Assembly (NCBI GenBank): GCA_022605425.2
Contig: JAKIMF020000007.1
Coordinates: 806,001 to 870,000, forward strand
DNA: 64,000 nt
Reading direction: 5' to 3'
Source of the DNA: Hamiltosporidium tvaerminnensis
Taxonomy: Eukaryota; Microsporidia; Dubosqiidae
The notes beneath the pieces are model-generated. The model did no database searches and had not been told where the DNA came from. It saw nothing but the letters and a program-made list of their open reading frames with translations. The translations under genes and the position numbers were made by a program. This document shows positions 34,216-44,205 of the stretch, one piece after another; position 1 is the first letter of the stretch, and the number at the start of each line of letters is the position of its first letter.

Positions 34216-35100
34216 GGGTATTTTTTAAAACCTCTAAAAATATAAATATGGCATAATCAATCCAAATGGTACTGCACCCTCAAATATTTTTTTTTAATTA
34301 TCAAAAACATTTATGAAATGTATCAATTACTCCTTAAATATGATTTTTTTGATATGATGATCATTTATAACAAGAAAATTATCTAATTATCAATGATGAG
34401 ATTCAAAAGTTAAGCAATTTAAAACGATCGTAAAAAAATATTCGACATATATTTTTTTTATTCATAACATGATTATATTGAGTTTAAATTATATTTTAAT
34501 TTTATCATAATCTTTAACATATGTTTTTTGTCACTTCGATCTATTATTTAAATTATTAACCAATTGATGGTAACTCGTAATTTATTTTTTTAGATATTTT
34601 AATCAATTTCCTTTTAAACCATTAGTAAATGTAGCATTTTATATCGATTTTTTTAGTTTTGTTTTATGTATTATTTTTGAAATATATTAAATGAGCATGA
34701 TTCAATCTTCGAATGAAATTCAAATCGGTGATAGAATATTTAAAATATGCTAGATTTTTTGTAGCTTCCATATTTCTTGCTCCTTTAACTTTTCGAATAA
34801 TTACGAGTTTTAAAAAAAAAACATCTATGTAATATATACTACATTTATTAAACATATTATACAACTAATAATTCCTAGTGAGAATGCAACATATTTTTTT
34901 GATGAATCAATTTAACTGTAGTCTATCAGAATAAATATCCACACCTATGACCTACATACAACAACATCTAATGTATAATTTCTTATTTGATAATTATTCT
35001 TAATATTTATTTAGAAACGTAATTAAAAGATATTTCTAATTCATAAATATTACAGGCTTCAAAATTCTTGGTTAAAATAATTTTGTCATATTTGATATTT
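34216..35100. other. Intergenic within left arm
   Basis: AT-rich, no gene. Mirrored at ~61140-62027. The portion around 34940-35000 is visibly more diverged between arms than the rest. Confidence 0.55.
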
Positions 35101-35106
35101 ATTTAT

Positions 35107-35345
35107 CCTAGGCACTGCAGCCTTGCACCATCCTCAAACTCCCTGAGAAATGCCACTTATTGGTCTGTTTTTAGTGGGTTTGTTTACTTTTCAGCTTTCA
35201 TAACAAGGTGGTTTAAAAAAGGAATTTTTAGCTCTACGCTTAACCCAAACATGGAAGACCAAATCTTTTTAGTTGCCTCGTACAAATAACAGGGAAGGTC
35301 CAAGCCAATTCTGCTCCAGGCATGGTGTGGAAAATATCGTAATAT
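35107..35345 (-). repeat. SINE-like repeat, left-arm copy
   Basis: Reverse complement of 60900-61132. On the minus strand it opens with CCTGGAGCAGAATTGGCTTGG, identical in the right arm and close to 45010-45040, and ends before GATAAATAAATA. The body is identical between arms, but the last ~27 bases (35107-35135) differ at seven positions. Confidence 0.8.
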
Positions 35346-36239
35346 TAGAATTAATAATATCTCAAAATCTAATTCCATTCAAATAAAAAAAGGATCTAGA
35401 AGTCAATGTGTTTTTAAAAATTAATTCAATATGAAAAAAAAATTAAATAAATTTTTGTTCTTGGAACCTGTCAAAATAAATCGGCCTAAAATTTTAAAAT
35501 TTAGTGAATAATCAAATGTTTTGCCATCTAATATTCATAAATATTTTTTATCCAAAAGAATCATTTAGTCCGCAAAATATGAGTCACTCTGTTTTATTTC
35601 TTAAATTAAAACCAATAGTATCTATACAATTGTATTAGAAATTTTTAAGTATGAATAATAAATTGTATTAAATTATTCTTATGTGAGTTAAACTTTCTGT
35701 AAAACCATATTTAAGTAAAATACAGATGTTTTCATTAATGATTTTAGATTCTTAAAAATAAAGTAAGTTTAAATATCGTATTCAAACATTTAAATTTTCG
35801 ATTTTTCATAATATACTGAGATTTACAGTTTTAAGTAATTATTAGTTTCATTTTATTCAAGTTAAATGCTTAAATTTTATTAAAGTAACTGGGTATAAAA
35901 TAGTATAACCTTATTATCATTAACCTGAAAATATAAGATGGACATTAAATTTTTATATAGTGCGATAAATCATAAAGTATAATATTACTATTTGTTTATA
36001 ATATGATCTAATAAATTATAATTTAGAACTAAGTTATTATTGATTTATAATTTAGTAATAATTTAAATTTAGTGTTTTTCTTTGAATTATAACAGAAAAT
36101 CATAGTTTAAAAAACAGAATGTAACATTTCTTCATTTTCAGTCAAATTTTTTTTCTAACTAATATAAAATATTTTTAATGCAATTTTAATTTTAATATTT
36201 TTTCAAGAATCGTTTAAGCCTTTTAATATAAACTAAATA
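35346..36239. other. Intergenic within left arm
   Basis: AT-rich, no gene, mirrored at ~59997-60899 with clustered differences (for example around 35570-35630). Confidence 0.55.
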
Positions 36240-36242
36240 CCC
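36240..36242 (+). promoter_or_regulatory. CCC start motif of EXO1-like gene
   Basis: CCC seven bases before the ATG at 36250. Conserved in the right arm at 59994-59996. Confidence 0.55.
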
Positions 36243-36249
36243 TATAATT

Positions 36250-37419
36250 ATGGGAATTAATGGACTTCTTCCTTTATTAAAAAATCACCTTCAAAGAAAA
36301 CACATTTCATGTTTCAAAAATAAAAGAATAGGAATCGATGGACATTGCTGGTTATATCAGATAATTCCTTATATTGCAGAAGATTTATTCTATAATGTTC
36401 CAAATAAAAGATATGTTAAAGCTTTTCTTTCAAAAATAAAATCCATATTGAGTCATAAAATAATACCAGTAGTAATATTTGACGGTGATCATTTACCAAT
36501 GAAGGAACATACATTGAATATTAGACAAGAAAGAAAACAGAAAGCTAAACAAGAAGCTATGGATGCACTTAAAAGAAATGACATATCCAGAGCAAAAGAA
36601 CTTATGAAACAATGTGTTAATGTTACAAGAGAAATGGTTAATGATGTAATCGAAGAATTAATAAAAGAGAATATTGAGTTCATAATCTCACCTTATGAAA
36701 CAGATGCACAACTTACTTATTTACAAAATATAGGATTTGTAGATTGTATTCTAACAGAAGATAGTGATTTTATTGTTTATGGTTGTTCATCTATTTTATA
36801 TAAATTTGATGGTGAATTTGTATCTTTATATGAAAGAGAAATTCTTAAGAAAGTGAAAGATTTATTTTTTTATGAAAATATTCAAAAAATTGCTATAATG
36901 AGTGGATGTGATTATATAGAAGGAATAAAAGGTTTGGGAGTAATTACTGCTTATAAAACACTCAAAAAGATAGGTTCGGAAGGATTATTAAGCTTTCTAA
37001 AACAAAAAAATTTAGATGAAAATTTTCTTAAAAAAATGGAAAATGCAATAAAAACTTTCAATCACCAAGTTGTATTTTGTCCAATTCAACAAAAAAGAAT
37101 CAATTTAAATCCTTTGGAAACGAATTTGTATTTCTTAGGGGATTTGATAGGTAATAATGTTTTTTCTAAAAATTTAAACACATTTGCTACTAAAAATCTT
37201 TTGAAGTATAAAAATACAGAATCTAAAAATGAAACTAAAAGAGTTTTGACTGATATTATGGATACACCAGAATCCGATGATGATTTAAATGATCCAAAAC
37301 AAGATGTCAAGGAAAATTCAATTTTAAGAATAAGTCTTAAGAATAAAAAGAAAGAAACAAATTTTAAAAAAAAGAAAATAGTATTTGAAGAAAAAACATC
37401 AAAATATTTTAAAAATTAA
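36250..37419 (+). CDS. EXO1: Exo1/FEN-family 5' nuclease (389 aa), left-arm copy
   Basis: 5'-3' exonuclease and flap nuclease family acting in mismatch repair and end resection. MGINGLLPLLK opens the XPG N-domain, followed by RIGIDGHCWLYQ (first catalytic Asp) and VVIFDGDHLPMK. The internal domain has SPYETDAQLTYLQ and ILTEDSDFIVYGC with the paired acidic residues of the active site. Then come MSGCDYIEGIKGLGVITAYK (further metal-binding Asp plus helix-hairpin-helix). The SPYE-DAQL and TEDSD wording fits Exo1 better than FEN1 or XPG. It is much shorter than yeast Exo1 (702 aa). The long C-terminal tail is reduced to a basic stretch (KNKKKETNFKKKKIVFEE), and no clear PCNA-binding box is seen. 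It differs from the right-arm copy at residue 81 (H here, N there) and in the last two residues. Confidence 0.93.
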   Translation: MGINGLLPLLKNHLQRKHISCFKNKRIGIDGHCWLYQIIPYIAEDLFYNVPNKRYVKAFLSKIKSILSHKIIPVVIFDGDHLPMKEHTLNIRQERKQKAKQEAMDALKRNDISRAKELMKQCVNVTREMVNDVIEELIKENIEFIISPYETDAQLTYLQNIGFVDCILTEDSDFIVYGCSSILYKFDGEFVSLYEREILKKVKDLFFYENIQKIAIMSGCDYIEGIKGLGVITAYKTLKKIGSEGLLSFLKQKNLDENFLKKMENAIKTFNHQVVFCPIQQKRINLNPLETNLYFLGDLIGNNVFSKNLNTFATKNLLKYKNTESKNETKRVLTDIMDTPESDDDLNDPKQDVKENSILRISLKNKKKETNFKKKKIVFEEKTSKYFKN

Positions 37420-37822
37420 CAAAAAAAATGGGAATCAGAAATATTTTTTCATCAAATTCAGACAGGGATAACTGAAAAAAACATTCATCATTTTCCAAGG
37501 GTAATTTTCATTTGAATTAAAAATATTTTATAAAAAAGCAAAAGACTTCTAAATTTATCTTTAATCGATTTTTAAAATTTTTTAATTTGTAAAAATAAAA
37601 AAAAATCTAGTAAATGTTTATCAAATCCAAGACTCATTTCATAGAATATTCTCATTTGAAATTTATTGGTTTTTTAGATAAAATTTAATGATTATAAAAT
37701 TATTTGTATTTGAAATGAAAGAATCTATAAATTTATAAACTGATTTTTTTAAATATTTTGATTGATTCGTAAACAAATACTTTTTAAATAAATAAAAATA
37801 AAAAAAGTTTTTATCCTTTCGA
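37420..37822. other. Intergenic within left arm
   Basis: Short AT-rich spacer between the EXO1-like and ARF-like genes. No feature. Confidence 0.6.
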
Positions 37823-38377
37823 ATGGGATTTATATTATCTCGGTTTTATTATGGAAAAGAAAAGAAAATTTTAATATTAGGATTGGATAACACTGGTAAA
37901 ACTTCTATTTTAAGAATTTTAGAAAAGATATCAATTTCAAAAGACGAAAAAGAAATTACTGACGACACATTAATTGTACCTACAATAGGATTTAATACAG
38001 AAACTATTATGTATAATGATAAAACTTTTACAGTTTGGGATTTAAGTGGAAATGTAAATGTGAGAAACTTTTGGAGATGTTATTTTATGAATACCAAATA
38101 CGTAATTTATGTTATTGATTCGAACGATATTGCGAGAAAAGAAATATATTTAAGTGTATTAATTCAACTTTCACAGGAAGTGGAACTAATTCGATGCTCA
38201 TTTCTTATTTTACTTAACAAAAGTGAATTAAATATGCATATTTCGATTGATGAAATTGAAGAAATAATTAAAAAATCATATTCAAAGAGAAAAATAGCAG
38301 TTTTTTCGTGTACAACGAGAAAAAAAGAATCTATAATCGAAGCCTTTGATTGGTTAATAAAGGATGATATTTCATAA
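37823..38377 (+). CDS. Divergent Arf-like small GTPase (184 aa), left-arm copy
   Basis: Membrane-associated GTPase of the Arf/Arl family. MGFILS provides Gly2 and Ser6, fitting N-myristoylation. The P-loop is GLDNTGKTS (residues ~20-28). Switch I is PTIGFNTE. The G3 box reads WDLSGNVNVRNFW, where canonical Arf has WDxGGQ, so the first switch Gly is Ser and the catalytic Gln is Asn. G4 reads LLNKSELN instead of NKQD, and G5 is SCTT. The fold is secure, but hydrolysis and guanine specificity may be altered; that is inference. The specific Arl class is not assignable. It lacks a true CCC block: TATCCTTTCG precedes the ATG. It differs from the right-arm copy by one residue (M vs L in ETIMYND). 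Confidence 0.9.
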   Translation: MGFILSRFYYGKEKKILILGLDNTGKTSILRILEKISISKDEKEITDDTLIVPTIGFNTETIMYNDKTFTVWDLSGNVNVRNFWRCYFMNTKYVIYVIDSNDIARKEIYLSVLIQLSQEVELIRCSFLILLNKSELNMHISIDEIEEIIKKSYSKRKIAVFSCTTRKKESIIEAFDWLIKDDIS

Positions 38378-38869
38378 TATTAATAGAATATAAATAAATA
38401 AATAAAACACAAATTTAAAAAATATTTTTACAATTCAAAAATTTTCTTTTGATTCTTATTTTTATAAAATGGTTTATTTGTAATACAAGTTTAACATACA
38501 TTAGAATAAAATTTTAATTTATTTGTAATACAATTTGCATTTGATTGGTAAAAATTTTATTAAAGAAAAATTAAAATATTTTTATGAAGATTTTTAAAAT
38601 AAGACTATTTTAAATTGTTAATTTTCATTACAGAATGTCTACATTTATTTCATTTATAAGATATTTAGGTTTAGGGAGGTTTTTCATTGCTTAATCTTAT
38701 TTTTCGGCAAGTTTTTCCGAATAATTTATTAAAACATATTTATACACAAAAAGAAATTATTTTAGTTTTAGAAAAGATCAACTTTTAAAGCTTTAAATTG
38801 AAATCTTCAAACTCAATGGTAATCTTAATATTTTACATATTTAACTTTAAATAGAAGTAAAAATAGTTA
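38378..38869. other. Intergenic within left arm
   Basis: AT-rich, no gene. Contains near-duplicate phrases (TTTATTTGTAATACAA twice within 60 bases at 38466-38535). Confidence 0.5.
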
Positions 38870-39513
38870 ACCCTCCGTGAGATTAGGATTACTACTAAGA
38901 TGCGCTACAGTTCTTGAAAATCTTGGTCATACTTTGCAATCCTTCTCATTTCTTTCTTATCTTATGCCTTTGTCTTCTATTGTCTTTCATTAAGCATTCT
39001 CAGGTACTGCCCACAGCATCTAACCATTTTTTTTTGAGGTCTACCTATTCTTATTTTCCCATTAGTTTTATACAAGTAGAATTGATCTACTCCTAGATCA
39101 GGTGGTAATCTTACCACATGTTCTAGTCATCTTAACATTACCTTTTTTATTTCAGTAACCAAATTTGATTCACGATAAAGATCATGGATTTCTAGATGCG
39201 TTCTTATTTTTCGCTCATTTTATATGTTTTATAGCCCTATATTCTATGAAGTATCTTTCTTTCATAAGTATTTAGAAGTCTTTCATCTCTTTTTGTCATT
39301 ACCAAAGTCTCTGTTTCATACATTACAACTGTCTTATTATGGTTCTATATATAAGCTCTTTTGTATCTCTACTTATACATCTTGACTTAATTAAGTTATG
39401 CAGGGGACAGTAGGCCTTGTTTTCCGCCTCAATTATTTCCTTTATTTCTTCATCACTTTTGATATTTTCATCTCTAAAGGTACCAAGAAATTTAAAACTC
39501 GATACTTTGTGAG
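38870..39513 (-). mobile_element. Relic of another LINE family (RT C-terminal region), left-arm copy
   Basis: Minus-strand frames read FKFLGTF, SRCISRDTKELIYRTIIRQ, and later a RWLEHVVRLPP-like phrase and GRPQKKMVRC. This order is typical of the region after the reverse transcriptase in non-LTR polyproteins. Many stops. The mirror copy is at 56720-57364, so it predates the inverted duplication. Confidence 0.7.
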
Positions 39514-40060
39514 GTAAGAATTACTTTCCAAAATTCACTTCAAATTGTTGAAACTGCAAAACCTATATAACTTTGATCTATTAGGAATTTATTCTATTTA
39601 TATCGTAGTGTAAATATAATTTTAAATGATATAATCGAAGATAGTACCAACAAAAACCATAAAAGATATCTTTAAAGACTTCAAATATCCCCAATATAGA
39701 ACCTTCAACGAATGAGTTTAAAAAGTATGTTTAAACGATTACTTATGATCGATGAAAAAGACTTTAATCAGGATCAATGTCAGAGAGTTTAATAAATTGT
39801 TGAAGTGTGTTATATAAAAGGCAGACAGACATAAACAACCAATATTCATTATGGAATAAGCTAGTAGCCGAAAGTATAATGTAGAATGCTAAAAACTGAA
39901 AATAAAATATCTCTTATTTAGATGAATAATTACACTAAAGGAACCGATAATAACTATAAACAAAGATTCTGGTTTAGAAGACTAAGGTAACGATAAAAAA
40001 ATAGTAAAACTTATATAATAGAGTCGAAAAAGATTTAAATTCGGAATTCCAGTAAAAATG
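39514..40060 (+). mobile_element. Decayed 3' fragment of the RLE element, left-arm copy
   Basis: Starts at GTAAGAATTACTTTCCAAAA, aligned with the endonuclease region of the intact element (GTAGGAATCACTTCCCAAGA). It continues through a degraded copy of the C-terminal tail to ~40010-40060. It directly abuts the other LINE relic head to head. Present in the right arm too, so it is older than the duplication. Confidence 0.7.
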
Positions 40061-40845
40061 TATCACGGTAAAAATATTTAAATACCGAACATTCTGGTTA
40101 TACATTCTTGAACAATTTTTTTATACAATAACAAATATTCGATTTTTTCATAGAATATACGATTTATTAGGTAAATAAATCAGAAGGAATTTAAATGTCT
40201 TAGATTTATTTTTTAGTAATAATACTTGAATTATAAATAACTATTGAAACGAATTAGTTTACTGTTTTTAGGTTTTTTGTGTCGCCAAATACATATTATA
40301 TCAATAAATAGCGATATTTACATCAATTATCCAATTATTTTAGATTGCTTTTGAATCCCAACCTGATATTTAGAATTATTTTGAAAGTATCATTAAAAAA
40401 ATTAACATAGTTTTTTTTTTTTGGTTGTATTTTTACAGAAATAAGTAATCACCACTAAAAAATATACATTCCATTTAAGAACAATTCTTTTAAAATCTTT
40501 TAAAATCTCTTAAAATTTTATAAACAAATATCAATTTTAAAAAAGAAATAAAAGTTTGAGTAAATCATCAAATTAAAAATTATTTTATAGTAAAATTTAA
40601 TTTTTTCATTTTTAGTTAATGAATCGTATTTTTAAAAAAATTTAAATAAGAATTGTTTTTAATTTTTCTTTTAAAGTTAAATTAGGGGTGTGGTTATCAG
40701 AATAAGAGATTGATCTCTACTGTATTTTATCATATTAAACTTTCTTGTTTAAAATTTAGAAAAGAGAAGTCTGCTTATATTCACGTAAAAATAAAGAAAA
40801 AGATATTTTTATGTTACACGAAGAAATTTTTTAAATATTTTATCA
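40061..40845. other. Intergenic upstream of CSL4 (left arm)
   Basis: AT-rich. The open frame leading into CSL4 from 40710 uses a TTG start and is not conserved in the right arm, so it is not coding. Confidence 0.6.
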
Positions 40846-40848
40846 CCC
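40846..40848 (+). promoter_or_regulatory. CCC start motif of CSL4
   Basis: CACCCTG directly before the ATG at 40851. It fixes the start well inside the longer open frame. Conserved in the right arm (55385-55387). Confidence 0.65.
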
Positions 40849-40850
40849 TG

Positions 40851-41174
40851 ATGTTAACATTTCCTGGTGAAGATACAAATATTTTACTGAAAAATGGCCT
40901 TCCAATTTTCAATCTTCCAATGCCTTTTATAGGGGCAAATGTTACATGTAAAATTTACAAAGTTACACCTTTCCAAGCTTCTGCAAGGATTACGCATATA
41001 GAAGACCAAAAATGTTATATCACTTATCGAGGTGTATTTAGATCATTAGATATATTGGCTAATACGGTAGAAGATATTTATGTAACAGATGTTCTAAAAT
41101 CGGGTCAAATTTTAAAAGCTTTAATTATTTCATACGGTGAAAATAATGGTTTGATTCTTTCAAAGAACTTTTAA
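40851..41174 (+). CDS. CSL4: RNA exosome cap subunit Csl4 (107 aa), left-arm copy
   Basis: RNA-binding cap protein of the 3'-5' exosome. MLTFPGED corresponds to the (V/C)xPGE N-terminal phrase of Csl4. Residues ~30-105 form an S1 domain with the family-specific order CKIYKVTPFQASARI, ITYRGVFRSLDI, IYVTDVLKSGQILKALIISYG and NNGLILS. The C-terminal zinc-ribbon-like end of larger Csl4 proteins is missing, so this is a minimal form. The start is set by the CCC block and by agreement with the right arm, where upstream sequence is frameshifted. It differs from the other copy at one residue (V vs A in ANTVEDI). Convergent with TMK, stops ~145 bases apart. Confidence 0.85.
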   Translation: MLTFPGEDTNILLKNGLPIFNLPMPFIGANVTCKIYKVTPFQASARITHIEDQKCYITYRGVFRSLDILANTVEDIYVTDVLKSGQILKALIISYGENNGLILSKNF

Positions 41175-41320
41175 AATATTTTTAGAAATAAATTTTTGTG
41201 AAAGAAAAATTAAAATTTTACCAAATAAAAGTAAATTAAAGAAGCTTAGCAAATTTTTATTTTTAGATATTTTTCATTATCATTTTAAAATAGTTTTTAT
41301 TAAAAATCAAAAACACAATT

Positions 41321-41902
41321 TTATTTCAAATTCAAAATTGATAAAGAAATATTTTCTACGATTTCTTCTATCGAAAGGTTTCCATCAATTATCATAAATT
41401 CTTTACTTTTAAGAACATTGATTTTCAAAACTTCGTATACTTTCTTTTGATATTCCGAACATTCATAGATTTCCTCACCGAATCCTTTTCTACAAACAAC
41501 TTGTGTCGGCTTAATATCAATAAATATCGTTAGATCGGGTTTAGGTAATCCTTTATCTGAAAACTCGCACCACTCCTCATCCAACCCATTTACTATACTA
41601 TAAGATAGACCAGAAAGATAATATCTATCACATAATATAATTTGATCTTTTCTTTTTTCTGAAATTTCTTTTGCAAATTCCCATCTATTTGCTGAGAATA
41701 ATAAATGAACGGTTTCATTCGGAAGTTTTATCTTTTTAGATAAAAACTTATTTAATATTTTACCTATTTCAGTTGTTCGTTCCGGAAATGACATACAATG
41801 TATACTTTTCTTATATTTCTGTAAATATTCTTTTACTTTCAATGCAACTGTAGTCTTTCCAGATTTATCTATTCCTTCTACAACTATAAATTTACCAACC
41901 AT
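41321..41902 (-). CDS. TMK: Thymidylate kinase (dTMP kinase, 193 aa), left-arm copy
   Basis: Phosphorylates dTMP to dTDP for DNA synthesis. From the chosen start the protein reads MVGKFIVVEGIDKSGKTTV, a standard TMK N-terminus with P-loop. FPERTTEIG is the substrate-binding region, and CDRYYLSGLSYS matches the DR(Y/H)xxSxxxYS signature. PDLTIFIDIKP is the strand before the lid. I choose the second in-frame ATG because a CCC block lies five bases before it. The first ATG (41914) lies upstream of that CCC and would add four residues (MTHF). The length is normal for eukaryotic TMK (~200 aa). The protein is identical to the right-arm copy. Confidence 0.93.
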   Translation of the reverse strand: MVGKFIVVEGIDKSGKTTVALKVKEYLQKYKKSIHCMSFPERTTEIGKILNKFLSKKIKLPNETVHLLFSANRWEFAKEISEKRKDQIILCDRYYLSGLSYSIVNGLDEEWCEFSDKGLPKPDLTIFIDIKPTQVVCRKGFGEEIYECSEYQKKVYEVLKINVLKSKEFMIIDGNLSIEEIVENISLSILNLK

Positions 41903-41907
41903 AAAAT

Positions 41908-41910
41908 GGG
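41908..41910 (-). promoter_or_regulatory. CCC start motif of TMK
   Basis: On the minus strand, GACCCATTTTATGG: the CCC lies between the two possible ATGs and supports the downstream one. Same at 54323-54325. Confidence 0.5.
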
Positions 41911-41914
41911 TCAT

Positions 41915-42484
41915 TTGATTAGAAAAATATATATTTTATTTTAGGGAGACTATATAAGATATCACTTTAAAATATAAATTTTTTTACTTAGAATTCAACA
42001 TTTGATTCATATTTAAGCATTTATTTGTAATTCATTAACTATTTATTTACTCAAATTTAAATAAAAATATTCGCTTTTATATTCCATATGATTTACTTTA
42101 AATTTATAATTAAAAAAAACTTTATAGTTTTAAAATATTGTGACCAGACCGTTTCATAAATTGTTCTGTTTGAAGAGGTAGCAATCGTTTTTTCCAAAAA
42201 TATTTTTTGAAATATAGATAAAGGAATATTTACATTTATAAGATTTTTTATCTGTTTTACATATTTATATTGACCATTTACTTGTTTCTATTTTTTTTAG
42301 TTTTTTAAGTTTCTAGTTGTTGATAAATTTTATTCACCAAGAATATATATTCTTTTCAGCACATCTTATTAGATTCAAATTCGGTATTGAATTTTCAGAA
42401 TTGAATTTCCAGTGAAAATTAAGCCCATCTGTTTTCAAAGGCAGTATCATTCAAATTATAACGAGTAAATTAAAAAATATATAT
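41915..42484. other. Intergenic; inner end of left arm at 42481
   Basis: AT-rich, no gene. Arm homology stops at ~42481. Confidence 0.6.
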
Positions 42485-42690
42485 TTAGGTCATTAAAATA
42501 AAAAAAACTTCCATTGTGGTGGAAATAAATGGCAGAGGATCTATAGGCTGATCTCCTATAATCCTGAATTGCAAAATATTTAAAGAAACAGATGGAAAAC
42601 AAAAATTTTTCCTTTCTCGAGACCGAGAAGAAAAAGAGGAATCGAATATGTAAGTAAGTATAAAATAAAGATTCATTCTGTAGGCTTAAA
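42485..42690 (+). repeat. Dispersed repeat at the arm boundary
   Basis: Resembles the second half of 5705-5960: GATCTATAGGCTGATCTCC, TATAATCCTGAATTGCAA, then TCTCGAGACCGAGAAGAAAA. It begins within a few bases of the point where arm homology ends. Confidence 0.5.
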
Positions 42691-43609
42691 ATTTTCAATC
42701 CTCATACATAATTGGAAAGTATTACCTGAATAAAACGTATTTTCGAACTTTGTATAATGACCCAAAATATTTATTTACTTTGATCTGAAATTCAATTATA
42801 AAGCATAATAAAAATAAATTTAATTATTATGAATGTTAATTGAAAACCATGGAATCTAAGGATACTATTTATTAGCTAAAAGATTTATTTTATTTATAGA
42901 TATTCTGTTAGGCCACCTAATTTGTAAAATTAAAGTAATATATTATAACAGAGTAATAAAATCTATCTTAAGTTATTCCGAATATTTATTTAAATATTAG
43001 CATATGTTCATTTTAAATTCTTAAAAACATTTTCAGTTTAAATAAAGACGAAAAAACCAAATATAAAGAGTCAATCGAGATATTCAGAAAGCTTATCGAG
43101 ATATATTAGAGTAAAAAAGATGTATTTTCGACCTATACGTTACCATACATATCTACCAACTATAAAAAAATATTAAAAAGCAAAAAATCAATAATTTACT
43201 AAACCTATAATTTTTTTTTAAAAAAAAACAAAAAACAAATAATCGATATTAAATATGTAAAGTAGCTGCTCAAATTAAAACGGCAAATATCAAGAATTTT
43301 AGAGCCAGCAAACAAAAATATAAATTTTAATTTAGTTAATTTAAATAAATATTACCTTTTTAAATGCATTAATGATTTCTTAACTAAAAAATATATTTGT
43401 AAATAAAATAAAGAAAAGAATTACATCCGACTAGGCTAGCCTAATCTATTGATAGAAAGGTTTATTGAAATAAAAACTTAAATGAAAAACTTTCAAAATT
43501 AAACTAATATAACTTTCAACAGAACGGTTAATTTTAGAATTTGAAAGTTAATTAAAATAGAATTATTAGAAAATGAATATAATAATTTATATCGAATTTT
43601 TTAATAATG
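42691..43609. other. Intergenic, no gene seen
   Basis: AT-rich, downstream of SEC62. Nothing recognised. Confidence 0.5.
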
Positions 43610-44200
43610 TCAGTCTTCACTATTCTTTTTAGGTTTTGTATCGACGCCATGGTAAGACCAAACTGGTATAAAACTATCAACGAATCCGACATCTGCAAAT
43701 AAATTTGGAAACAACCAAATACCAGGTGAATTTGTAAAAAATGTAATACTAAAAATGATAAGTCGTAAAATACCAAGAACAATTAAAAATACTACAAATG
43801 CCATGAGAGGATATGCCACATAAACCGTACATCTTCTGAGTTTTGATGGCCATACTTGATACATTACAAGAGCTAATGATAAGAAAATCAAAGCCAAACT
43901 GATGATTAAATTTGTAGAACTTGTACTTTCAGTTACCCATATGTAGAAATCTGTTTTTTTGAATGTTTTTGAAAGCTGAAGCATACAATTCTGTTGGCCA
44001 GATAAGACAACACGCACTAAAGTATTTTGGGATATAAGATAATCCATTATACTTTGTATTTCATTGTCTTGAATATCTTGCTTTTTTAAATGTAAGAATA
44101 TATCTTGTCCTTTCAGCACAGATACCCTTTTTTCATTGTTTAGTATTTTTTCTTCTGTGGGAAGCTTTCTTAAATATTTTTCAAATTTTTTGATATCCAT
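43610..44200 (-). CDS. SEC62: Translocation protein Sec62 (196 aa)
   Basis: ER membrane protein that helps Sec61 in post-translational import. The ~90-residue N-terminal cytosolic domain contains YLRKLPTEEKILNNEKRVSV and KGQDIFLHLKK, typical of Sec62. Two membrane segments follow: ~95-115 (NLIISLALIFLSLALVMYQVW) and ~124-153. Next comes the hallmark SPGIWLFPNLFADVGFVDSF, then FIPVWSYHG and a short charged tail. The length is close to other compact Sec62 proteins (yeast 274). A CCC block lies two bases before the ATG. It is single copy and lies in the spacer between the two arms, so it is not part of the duplication. Confidence 0.93.
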   Translation of the reverse strand: MDIKKFEKYLRKLPTEEKILNNEKRVSVLKGQDIFLHLKKQDIQDNEIQSIMDYLISQNTLVRVVLSGQQNCMLQLSKTFKKTDFYIWVTESTSSTNLIISLALIFLSLALVMYQVWPSKLRRCTVYVAYPLMAFVVFLIVLGILRLIIFSITFFTNSPGIWLFPNLFADVGFVDSFIPVWSYHGVDTKPKKNSED

Positions 44201-44202
44201 AT

Positions 44203-44205
44203 GGG
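44203..44205 (-). promoter_or_regulatory. CCC start motif of SEC62
   Basis: AACCCATATGG on the minus strand, two bases before the ATG. Confidence 0.6.

Larger units (their letters stand above)
28411..42481 (+). repeat. Left arm of large inverted duplication
   Basis: Reverse complement of 53753-64000. Without the 3.8-kb retrotransposon the left arm is ~10.25 kb, the same as the visible right arm. It carries the membrane-protein, EXO1-like, ARF-like, CSL4 and TMK genes plus shared repeats. The outer end at 28411 is only where the window cuts the right arm, so the true arm may extend further left. The inner end is sharp: both arms share AAATTAAAAAATAT, then diverge. Confidence 0.95.

Noticed and set aside
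40710-40850. N-terminal extension of CSL4
   Set aside because: Needs a TTG start, is frameshifted in the right arm, and the CCC block marks the ATG at 40851.
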